NCBI GenBank assembly: GCA_900755985.1
Contig: CAAEIL010000068.1
Location: forward strand, 1 to 5,712
Direction: 5' to 3'
DNA length: 5,712 nucleotides
Origin: Bacteroidales bacterium
Lineage (GTDB): Bacteria > Bacteroidota > Bacteroidia > Bacteroidales > Muribaculaceae
In this document: in pieces, positions 1 through 5,049 of the stretch
How the letters are laid out: each line of letters starts with the position of its first letter
How positions within the stretch are numbered: position 1 is the first letter of the stretch
Notes under the pieces: model-generated
What the model was told of the DNA's origin: nothing
What the model saw: only the letters and a program-made list of their open reading frames with translations
Databases searched by the model: none
Position numbers and translations under genes: made by a program

Positions 1-909
1 CTGCGCCGAGCCTATGAGGTCGCCGTAGTACGATGTGAACAGCCACTCGCTGATGCCCGAGCCGCCCGGAGTCGGAGACACCATGAGTACTACCCACACC
101 ACGAACTGACGTGCAAACACCAGTAACCCCGATGCCGAAGGCACAAAGGCCCAGAACAGGGCGTTGACAACAAGATAGCGTGAGAACCACGAAAGCACGG
201 TGGCACCGAAGACGTTGAGCCACCAGCGGCGGCTCTGTCCGCGTATCTCGGAGGCTGGTTCTATCATATTGTCGGCCATCTCGGATGCTCCGTGTTGCCA
301 GCGACGCAGCCAACGAAGTCCGAAAAGTCGGCGTATCAGTCTGGCTACATAGTGCGGTCGGACTATTATACCCATAAATAACAGCAGTGTATATACAACA
401 ATGCCGGCGTACACCGTCCAGAAAACTATCTGTATGCTTGTCATCAGTGCTCCGTCAGCAAATAGTTCGTCGAAGGGTATGACAAGCAGTATAATAGGGC
501 AAAAGATGACGAAAAACAGCTCGTCGAGAAACAATGTGGTCAGTGTCAGCGTCGTTGCGCGTCCTAATCGTACTCCTTCGCGGTTGAGATAGAAGATGGC
601 CAGAGCGCTGCCACCGACAGCCGACGGAGTGATTGCCGAGGTGAAGGCGCACATGAGGTCGACCTTGAACGCACGCTTCCAACTTAGTTGCGGGTGTGCT
701 ATGGTGTGAAAGCGCCAGGCCAGACCGAAGTCACGACCGACAACAAAAAGGCATGCCAAAGCGAATCCGACTATCATGCGGCCGTCCCAGCTTATCGAGC
801 CAAAGAAGTCGCCGGACAGTTCGTCACTGAACAGCCAGAACGTCACCCCCAGGCCAATGGCCAAAGGCAGGATGACGCGCATTAGCATTTTTGTCAGCGA
901 CGAATTCAT
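1..909 (-). CDS. Flippase-like integral membrane protein (LPG synthase TM / UPF0104 family), 3' end beyond window
   Basis: An open frame of 303 codons starts with ATG at 909 and is still open at base 1, so the C-terminus is missing (family members are usually about 320-350 residues). The protein is strongly hydrophobic, with likely membrane spans near residues 8-27, 44-58, 84-107, 117-146, 157-183, 233-256 and 262-280. Two motifs place it in the LPG_synthase_TM (PF03706) / TIGR00374 flippase-like family: ITPSAVGGSAL at 93-103, followed by FYLNREG, and SPTPGGSGISEW at 278-289. The family is named after the membrane half of MprF, which moves lysyl-phosphatidylglycerol. Stand-alone members such as this, without the aminoacyl-transferase domain, have mostly unknown substrates; lipid or glycolipid transport is the usual guess. 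Its ATG overlaps the stop of the upstream ThiE-like gene (ATGA, 906-909), so the two are probably co-transcribed and translationally coupled. The family call is confident; the substrate is unknown. Confidence 0.88.
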   Translation of the reverse strand, partial: MNSSLTKMLMRVILPLAIGLGVTFWLFSDELSGDFFGSISWDGRMIVGFALACLFVVGRDFGLAWRFHTIAHPQLSWKRAFKVDLMCAFTSAITPSAVGGSALAIFYLNREGVRLGRATTLTLTTLFLDELFFVIFCPIILLVIPFDELFADGALMTSIQIVFWTVYAGIVVYTLLLFMGIIVRPHYVARLIRRLFGLRWLRRWQHGASEMADNMIEPASEIRGQSRRWWLNVFGATVLSWFSRYLVVNALFWAFVPSASGLLVFARQFVVWVVLMVSPTPGGSGISEWLFTSYYGDLIGSAQ

Positions 910-1514
910 TTTTCAGTGTCGCCGGAATTGTTCTTAGTGTTGTTGAGAGCGGCAATTAGAGCGCCGGTGGCAGAAACCGGGTCTTCGGCATCGAGGATAT
1001 AGGCAGTTGTGGCTATGCCGTTGGCGCCGGCGGCGATGACTTCGTATATGTTGTCTGGGGTGAAGTCTCCGGTGGCTACCAAGGCGGTATCTGTTCCGGC
1101 CTCGCGCACTTGCATGATGATTGTTGCAAGTTCGCTCACCGGCATTGCGGGGAACTGTACATAGTCAATGTCGGCGCGCCGTAAGGCCACAATGGCCGGG
1201 GCGTTGTCACAGACCACTCCTATTATGGCTTCGGGACCAAGCTCCTCGCGCATCTTTGCGGCGTGCAGCTCTTTGTCCGAGAGCAAAACACCGTGGACGC
1301 CAAGTTCGCGGGCCAGTTCCGGTCGATTCTCAAAAGTCAGTATGGTCGATGTCTCGCGACATAGGGGCAGAAACTCTTCGGCGAGAGTGCGCAGCTCTTG
1401 GTCGCTTGTGCCGTCATGACCGACGACAATCCATGCGCAGCCGCCTTCGATAGCCATCTGCATCTGTTCGGCCAACGAGTAACGCTTGTCGTTGCGTGTT
1501 ATATATTGGAGCAT
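906..1514 (-). CDS. Degenerate thiamine-phosphate-synthase-like (ThiE/TenI superfamily) protein
   Basis: This 202-residue protein begins with MLQYITRN at the ATG at 1514. The open frame could extend to a TTG at 1574, but that codon lies inside the -33 box of a near-perfect promoter (1544-1575), so 1514 is preferred. The order of elements follows the ThiE TIM barrel: YIT strand (4-6), G-C-A-W-I strand (25-29), an FENRPELA segment (61-68) where ThiE has the N-D-R loop, GVHGVLLSDKEL (72-83) where ThiE has AdGvHLGqeD, IIGVVCDN (97-104) where ThiE has iGvSxH, DYVQFPA (117-123), and a C-terminal A-A-G-A-N-G-I-A phosphate-loop-like strand (161-168). Active ThiE joins HMP-pyrophosphate and thiazole phosphate to make thiamine phosphate. 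By eye the QlR(D/E)K, N-D, H-L-G, S and T-x-T-K residues that bind pyrophosphate and magnesium are all replaced, and the TenI histidine is also missing. Catalysis of the standard reaction is therefore doubtful. The 3' end overlaps a flippase-like gene by four bases. Confidence 0.8.
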   Translation of the reverse strand: MLQYITRNDKRYSLAEQMQMAIEGGCAWIVVGHDGTSDQELRTLAEEFLPLCRETSTILTFENRPELARELGVHGVLLSDKELHAAKMREELGPEAIIGVVCDNAPAIVALRRADIDYVQFPAMPVSELATIIMQVREAGTDTALVATGDFTPDNIYEVIAAGANGIATTAYILDAEDPVSATGALIAALNNTKNNSGDTEK

Positions 1515-1543
1515 ATTATCAGTTTTAGTCGCTTTTTGATGCA

Positions 1544-1575
1544 CAAATTTACGCTTTTGTCGGCAAACGGCCAAA
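1544..1575 (-). promoter_or_regulatory. Bacteroidetes-type promoter for the ThiE-like/flippase-like pair
   Basis: On the minus strand TTTG (1575-1572) is followed after exactly 20 bases by TAAATTTG (1551-1544), an exact match to the Bacteroides primary-sigma consensus TTTG-N19/21-TAnnTTTG. Transcription would start a few bases downstream, around 1537-1540, giving a leader of about 25 bases before the ATG at 1514. The promoter lies in the short gap after the acetyltransferase stop codon, so this pair has its own promoter even though no terminator separates it from the gene before. It also rules against the upstream TTG start at 1574. Confidence 0.75.
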
Positions 1576-1589
1576 CTGACAGGAAGTCT

Positions 1590-2237
1590 CTACGGGATTT
1601 GCTTTACGACACGTGCGGGGTTGCCGGCGACAACAGTGCGAGGAGGGAAAGAACGGCTGACGACCGCTCCGGCGCCAATGACGGCCCCGTCGCCGACGGT
1701 GATTCCCGGAAGTAGCGTCGCTCCGCCGCCAATCCATACGTCGTTACCTATCGTAACAGGTTCGGCCCATTCGCGACCGTCGCGTCTTTCGTCGGGATTG
1801 AGAGGATGGCATGCGGTATAAATGCTGACATTCGGGCCTATGAATACATTGCTGCCCATCGACACTAATGCTTCGTCAAGAATAGTCATGTTGAAGTTTA
1901 TGAACACATTGTCGCCGAGTACTATGTTGCAGCCATAATCGCAGCGGAAAGGCTGGTTGATGTACAGCCCTTTGCCGGCGCGTCCCAGTATTGTGCGCAT
2001 GAGACTTTCAAGTTCGTCGAACTTGCTTGGATCCATGTCGTTGAAAACCTTTATTTTGGAGCGTGTTTCCATAAGCAGCTGATGAAAATAAGCGTGCCGG
2101 GCTTCATAGATCTCGCCTGCGAGCATTTTCTTCCATTGAGTCATGAACACACTATCATTACAATAGGGTTGAGGTGGAAGCGGAGCGTGATTGCCGGCTG
2201 CCGGCATGCTTCCGTTGTGTTCGAAACTTGATTTCAT
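1590..2237 (-). CDS. Sugar O-acetyltransferase of the maltose/galactoside (Maa/LacA) left-handed beta-helix family
   Basis: A 215-residue cytoplasmic enzyme expected to transfer acetyl from acetyl-CoA to a sugar hydroxyl. Domains: a Mac-type N-terminal helical region at about 34-90 (KKMLAGEIYEA at 37-47), then a hexapeptide-repeat left-handed beta-helix from about 93 to 200. The signature NQPFRCDYGCNI (94-105), ILDEA (119-123), IGPNVSIYTACHP (133-145) with probable catalytic His144, VWIGGGATLLPG (167-178), AVIGAGAVV (185-193) and the closing AGNPARVVKQIP are all present, so it looks intact. The open frame begins at an ATG at 2348, but the promoter at 2263-2293 lies inside that extension, so the ATG at 2237 is chosen. 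A later ATG at 2144 (residue 32) is also possible, because residues 1-31 precede the conserved family start and look disordered and Pro-rich. The physiological acceptor cannot be told; maltose or galactoside names are only family labels. Confidence 0.93.
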   Translation of the reverse strand: MKSSFEHNGSMPAAGNHAPLPPQPYCNDSVFMTQWKKMLAGEIYEARHAYFHQLLMETRSKIKVFNDMDPSKFDELESLMRTILGRAGKGLYINQPFRCDYGCNIVLGDNVFINFNMTILDEALVSMGSNVFIGPNVSIYTACHPLNPDERRDGREWAEPVTIGNDVWIGGGATLLPGITVGDGAVIGAGAVVSRSFPPRTVVAGNPARVVKQIP

Positions 2238-2262
2238 AATGCTATGTTTAATTTTGATGTTG

Positions 2263-2293
2263 CAAAATTGGCTATTTTTTATGAAACACCAAA
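2263..2293 (-). promoter_or_regulatory. Probable Bacteroidetes-type promoter of the acetyltransferase gene
   Basis: On the minus strand TTTG (2293-2290) is followed after 19 bases by CAATTTTG (2270-2263), which differs from TAnnTTTG only in its first base. The spacing is right, and the predicted transcript start lies about 20 bases before the ATG at 2237. The site also lies just downstream of the rubrerythrin terminator, where a new transcription unit would be expected. Confidence 0.55.
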
Positions 2294-2333
2294 AAACAGT
2301 CATTATGATTTTTGGCGAAACCTTTGAGCTTAT

Positions 2334-2377
2334 AAAAAATCGGAGCATGCACGGCAGCTAAAGCAATGCATACTCCG
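2334..2377 (-). terminator. Intrinsic terminator downstream of the rubrerythrin gene
   Basis: Read on the minus strand, CGGAGTATGCA (2377-2367) pairs with TGCATGCTCCG (2351-2341), an 11-base-pair stem with one G-U wobble and a 15-base loop. It is followed by A and a run of six T (2339-2334). It begins about 30 bases after the rubrerythrin stop codon and separates that gene from the acetyltransferase unit. Confidence 0.85.
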
Positions 2378-2406
2378 GTAGAGAATTTGTCAGGGAATAG
2401 TCGTGA

Positions 2407-3012
2407 TTATTCGGGATGAGCGGGAGCGTATCCGTCATCCATGGCAATGTAGTGCTGATAAGGATGATTGCAGGCCGGGCATTTTATAGGAGGTTCGGTG
2501 CCTACGTATTCGTAACCGCAGACAATACATTTCCATGTAACGGGTTTTTCGCGTTTCCACAGCGTGCCTTTTTCAATATGGTCGAGCATGCGTTGGAAGC
2601 GCTGATAGTGTGTTTTCTCGACTGTAGCGATAGACTCGAAGTGGCTGGCGATGTCGTCGAAGCCTTCTTTTCGGGCTACGGCGGCGGCTTTAGTATAAAA
2701 TTCGTAGCCGTCGACGCTCTCTTCTTTGAGCGAGAGTTTCAGATTGTCGACAGTACTGCCGAGATAGCCGGCGTCTACTCCGGTGGTAGTTTCGACAGGC
2801 TCGCTGTCAAGAAAGCCTAAAAATACTTTGGCATGACGCAGTTCGTTGTTGGCTGTCTCGCGGAAAATTTCGCCTACGGGATAATAATTTTCGCTGTCGG
2901 CCTTCCATGCATAGAAGGTATAACGTGCATAGGCCTGAGATTCGGCAAGATATGAATTACATAGCCATTTTTCGGTCTCTGTGCCTTTTACACTTTTAAC
3001 ATTGCTGTCCAT
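2407..3012 (-). CDS. rbr: Rubrerythrin (diiron ferritin-like domain plus C-terminal rubredoxin domain)
   Basis: A 201-residue cytoplasmic non-haem iron protein that in anaerobes reduces hydrogen peroxide with electrons passing through the rubredoxin-type centre. Residues 10-147 form the ferritin-like four-helix domain: LAESQAYARY with ligand Glu24, ETANNELRHA with Glu57 and His60, EESVDGYEFY with Glu98 and Asp101, and VEKTHYQRF with Glu132 and His135 as probable second-half ligand positions. Residues 158-188 form the rubredoxin knuckles, C-I-V-C-G (162-166) and C-P-A-C (178-181), ending HPYQHY. By eye Asp101 sits where the Desulfovibrio protein has Glu97; it is a carboxylate, so a conservative change. 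Length and order match classical rubrerythrin. The gene is a single unit, with its own terminator downstream and a 277-base divergent region upstream. The ATG at 3012 gives the expected N-terminus, preceded by an AT-rich leader without a Shine-Dalgarno sequence. The peroxide-protection role is family knowledge, not shown here. Confidence 0.95.
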   Translation of the reverse strand: MDSNVKSVKGTETEKWLCNSYLAESQAYARYTFYAWKADSENYYPVGEIFRETANNELRHAKVFLGFLDSEPVETTTGVDAGYLGSTVDNLKLSLKEESVDGYEFYTKAAAVARKEGFDDIASHFESIATVEKTHYQRFQRMLDHIEKGTLWKREKPVTWKCIVCGYEYVGTEPPIKCPACNHPYQHYIAMDDGYAPAHPE

Positions 3013-3050
3013 AATATATTGTTTTTAGTTGATGTTGACATATCGGGACG

Positions 3051-3066
3051 CTTCGCCGCAGCGAAG
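3051..3066. repeat. Small GC-rich inverted repeat in the rubrerythrin leader region
   Basis: CTTCGC (3051-3056) and GCGAAG (3061-3066) form a perfect six-base-pair stem with a CGCA loop, extendable by one G-T pair and one C-G pair. It lies about 40 bases before the rubrerythrin ATG, within the 277-base divergent gap (3013-3289). In the rest of that gap I see no gene and no convincing rubrerythrin promoter. The hairpin could be a leader structure or an operator; no T-run follows it, so it is not a good terminator in either direction. Confidence 0.4.
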
Positions 3067-3256
3067 TGCCTTTTGATTCTAAACATCGTTAAGACGTATA
3101 TTGTTCGCTGCTCGCTGTAATGTCTTTTGTAGCCGTGACTATTATTTAATTTGTTCTACAAATCCATTAGCCATCGCTGAAAAAAGAACAGAAGAGCTTC
3201 CGGGCAAAAATATTTGAGCCTCACAGCAAAGGGGCGGGCATGAAAAATGATTAATT

Positions 3257-3287
3257 TTTCAACAAAAACAAACCTGTTTTAATTTTC
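3257..3287 (+). promoter_or_regulatory. Weak promoter candidate before the AraC-family gene
   Basis: TTTC (3257-3260) and TAATTTTC (3280-3287) stand 19 bases apart, matching TTTG-N19-TAnnTTTG except for the final base of each box. The -7-like box ends only two bases before the ATG at 3290. A transcript start at the normal distance would therefore fall on or just after the start codon, which argues against the site unless the message is essentially leaderless. The surroundings are very AT-rich, so a chance match is likely. Confidence 0.2.
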
Positions 3288-3289
3288 AC

Positions 3290-4105
3290 ATGGAAAGACT
3301 TGATGTTTTTGACTGCTCGAATGTCTTCATCGGGACATATTTCACCAATGACCGGGGATGTGCTCACTGCAATCGCGAGCATACTCTAATCTATATATAT
3401 TCGGGCGAACTGGAAATCACCGAGAAGAATAAGAAAACCATACTTCATACCGGTGAGTGTGCCTTTATGCGTCGTGACAACAGGCTGTGGCTCAATAAAC
3501 GAGTAAGAAACGGCGTGCCTTACCGCTCGATAGTCCTTAAATTTTCTAAAGAATTTCTCAGGGAATTTTATAAGACCCTCAACCGCAACGATATTTCCAA
3601 AGAGTCCCGACGCAGTCCGGCAAGTCTCAAGGTTATTCCCTCGGGAAGACCTGACATCAAGAGTCTTTTCGAGTCAGTTATCCCCTATTCTGACACACAG
3701 ACAAAACCATCCGATGAAGTCCTAAAACTGAAAATGATTGAGGGTGTGTACGCACTTCTCAACACGGATATCAACTTATATGCCTCGTTGTTCGATTTTA
3801 CCGACCCCTGGAAAATCGACATCCTCGACTTTATGGAGAAAAATTACATGAACGAACTGTCTATGGAGGAGATAGCGTATTATACCGGACGAAGCCTTGC
3901 GACCTTCAAACGAGACTTCAGGCACTGCAGTGATCTTACGCCACAAAAGTGGCTTATACGTCGCCGTCTGCAGGCTGCTCACGAACTGATACTAAAGGGT
4001 GGGCGCAAAATCTCGGATATTTGTTTTGATGTCGGTTTCAAAAATCTATCGCATTTCTCGAAGGCTTACAAAGAGACTTACGGAATGGCTCCATCTTACT
4101 GCTGA
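3290..4105 (+). CDS. AraC-family transcriptional regulator
   Basis: A 271-residue cytoplasmic DNA-binding regulator. The N-terminal half (about 1-135) looks like a small cupin-type sensor: HTLIYIYSGELEI at 31-43, then HTGECAFMRRD (53-63), typical of ligand-sensing AraC members. The C-terminal half (about 172-271) is the AraC DNA-binding domain with two helix-turn-helix units: LSMEEIAYYTG with SLATFKRDFR (190-211), and ISDICFDVGFKNLSHFSKAYKE (241-262), ending in GMAPSYC. An odd point is C24-A-H-C27, with His31 close by, at the start of the sensor domain, which could bind metal or respond to redox state. The ATG at 3290 is the only start that keeps the whole sensor domain. It lies 126 bases before, and in the same direction as, the cupin/flavodoxin operon, the likely target by the usual local-regulator logic. 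It could also act on the divergent rubrerythrin gene. The ligand is unknown. Confidence 0.93.
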   Translation: MERLDVFDCSNVFIGTYFTNDRGCAHCNREHTLIYIYSGELEITEKNKKTILHTGECAFMRRDNRLWLNKRVRNGVPYRSIVLKFSKEFLREFYKTLNRNDISKESRRSPASLKVIPSGRPDIKSLFESVIPYSDTQTKPSDEVLKLKMIEGVYALLNTDINLYASLFDFTDPWKIDILDFMEKNYMNELSMEEIAYYTGRSLATFKRDFRHCSDLTPQKWLIRRRLQAAHELILKGGRKISDICFDVGFKNLSHFSKAYKETYGMAPSYC

Positions 4106-4148
4106 CAAAGATGTCTGCCTTGATTTCAAACCGGCATTCACACGATGA

Positions 4149-4187
4149 CATATCCGTCCCCGCATATCTAACGCCAATCATCGGATA
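4149..4187. repeat. Short repeated and inverted elements upstream of the cupin/flavodoxin operon
   Basis: In the 126-base gap after the AraC-family gene, CATATC occurs at 4149-4154 and again at 4163-4168, 14 bases apart. TATCCG (4151-4156) also has its inverted copy CGGATA at 4182-4187. These are possible regulator half-sites because they lie just upstream of the promoter candidate. Motifs this short arise by chance, and AraC half-sites are usually about two helical turns apart, so support is weak. Confidence 0.2.
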
Positions 4188-4196
4188 ATTCATAAT

Positions 4197-4230
4197 ATTG
4201 ACAGCCATAACTATCTCAACAATACATTTG
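4197..4230 (+). promoter_or_regulatory. Promoter candidate for the cupin/flavodoxin operon, with its -7 box abutting the start codon
   Basis: TACATTTG (4223-4230) is an exact match to the Bacteroidetes -7 consensus TAnnTTTG. ATTG (4197-4200) lies 22 bases upstream, one base longer than usual, and could serve as a -33 box. Only one base separates the -7 box from the ATG at 4232, so a transcript start at the usual distance would lie inside the first codons. Either the match is accidental, the message is nearly leaderless, or the transcript uses a later start codon. Confidence 0.3.
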
Positions 4231-4231
4231 T

Positions 4232-5047
4232 ATGAAACGTTTCCTTTTTTTATTCACAATAACGATTTTGACATTAAATCTTATGGCCCAGACAAATAAT
4301 GTAACGCAGACAGCCGGACGTAACAGCCTCGGCGAGTTCGCTCCCAAGTTCGCCGAATACAATGATGACATCCTTTTCGGTCAGGTATGGAACGATTCCA
4401 CTTTCAATCTTCACGACCGCTCGATGATTACAATCTGTACCCTTGTCGGCAAGGGAATAACAGATTCTTCGCTGAAGTTTCATCTTGCAGAGGGCAAGAA
4501 AAACGGTATTACCCGAAAAGAAATTGTCGCATTGCTGACACAGGTCGGCTTCTATGCCGGATGGCCTAATGCCTGGGCTGCTTTTAACATGGCCAAGGAT
4601 GTTTGGACCGATGACACAGAAGCCGTTACAGACAAAGAACGCTTCCAACAACAGATGATATTCCCCATTGGCGAACCTAACTCTGCATACGCCAAATACT
4701 TCATCGGCAACAGCTATCTCGCACCGATTTCGACTTCGCAGATTCCTTTCTTTAATGTTACATTCGAGCCCGGATGCCGAAATAACTGGCATGTACATCA
4801 CGCTGCCAATGGCGGTGGACAAATGCTTGTAGGCGTTGCCGGTCGCGGGTGGTATCAGGAAGAAGGCAAGCCCGCACAGGAGATTCTTCCCGGTACAGTC
4901 ATCAATATCCCTGCCAACGTAAAACATTGGCACGGAGCCGCAAAGGACTCTTGGTTCGCTCATCTTGCCTTTGAAATTCCCGGCGAAAACACATCAAACG
5001 AGTGGCTCGAGCCCGTAAATGACGACGAATACAACAAACTTAAATAA
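4232..5047 (+). CDS. Secreted carboxymuconolactone-decarboxylase-like / cupin fusion protein
   Basis: A 271-residue two-domain protein. Residues 1-19 form a signal peptide (KR, then a hydrophobic core, then LMA/QT), predicting export to the periplasm. Residues about 33-125 match the carboxymuconolactone decarboxylase (CMD) domain, PF02627: DRSMITICTLVG (62-73), FHLAEGKKNGITRKEI (83-98), then QVGFYAGWPNAWAAF (104-118). It lacks the CxxC of AhpD-type peroxidase partners; Cys69 and Cys182 are its only cysteines. Residues about 168-250 form a cupin: G181-x5-H187-x-H189-H190, Gln197 in place of the usual Glu ligand, and PANVKHWHGA (227-236) with His232. That pattern resembles manganese cupins of the (R)-mandelonitrile-lyase-like group, where Gln is also a metal ligand, but activity cannot be inferred. 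The stop is two bases from the flavodoxin ATG, so the two form an operon. The fold calls are confident; the substrate is unknown. Confidence 0.9.
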   Translation: MKRFLFLFTITILTLNLMAQTNNVTQTAGRNSLGEFAPKFAEYNDDILFGQVWNDSTFNLHDRSMITICTLVGKGITDSSLKFHLAEGKKNGITRKEIVALLTQVGFYAGWPNAWAAFNMAKDVWTDDTEAVTDKERFQQQMIFPIGEPNSAYAKYFIGNSYLAPISTSQIPFFNVTFEPGCRNNWHVHHAANGGGQMLVGVAGRGWYQEEGKPAQEILPGTVINIPANVKHWHGAAKDSWFAHLAFEIPGENTSNEWLEPVNDDEYNKLK

Positions 5048-5049
5048 TC

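Noticed and set aside
401..885. Small frames on both strands in the first 900 bases
   Set aside because: The minus-strand frame running from 909 to the left edge encodes a continuous membrane protein with family motifs, which accounts for the region.
1121..1453. Plus-strand open frames across the ThiE-like gene
   Set aside because: They are antisense to a recognisable protein, have low-complexity Arg/Ser/Ala-rich composition and match no family I know.
2416..2820. A 134-codon plus-strand frame over the rubrerythrin gene
   Set aside because: It is antisense to a clear rubrerythrin with intact iron-ligand motifs; nothing in its own translation is recognisable.
3205..3230. TATTTTTG on the minus strand as a rubrerythrin promoter
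   Set aside because: The nearest TTTG is only 14 bases upstream, too close for the 19-21 base spacing, and the site is nearly 200 bases from the gene.
4232..4600. The CMD domain as an AhpD-type peroxidase partner
   Set aside because: The CxxC pair needed for that activity is absent.
4274..4963. A 229-codon minus-strand frame opposite the CMD/cupin gene
   Set aside because: It is long, but explained by the codon pattern of the opposite gene, which has a clear signal peptide and two conserved domains.
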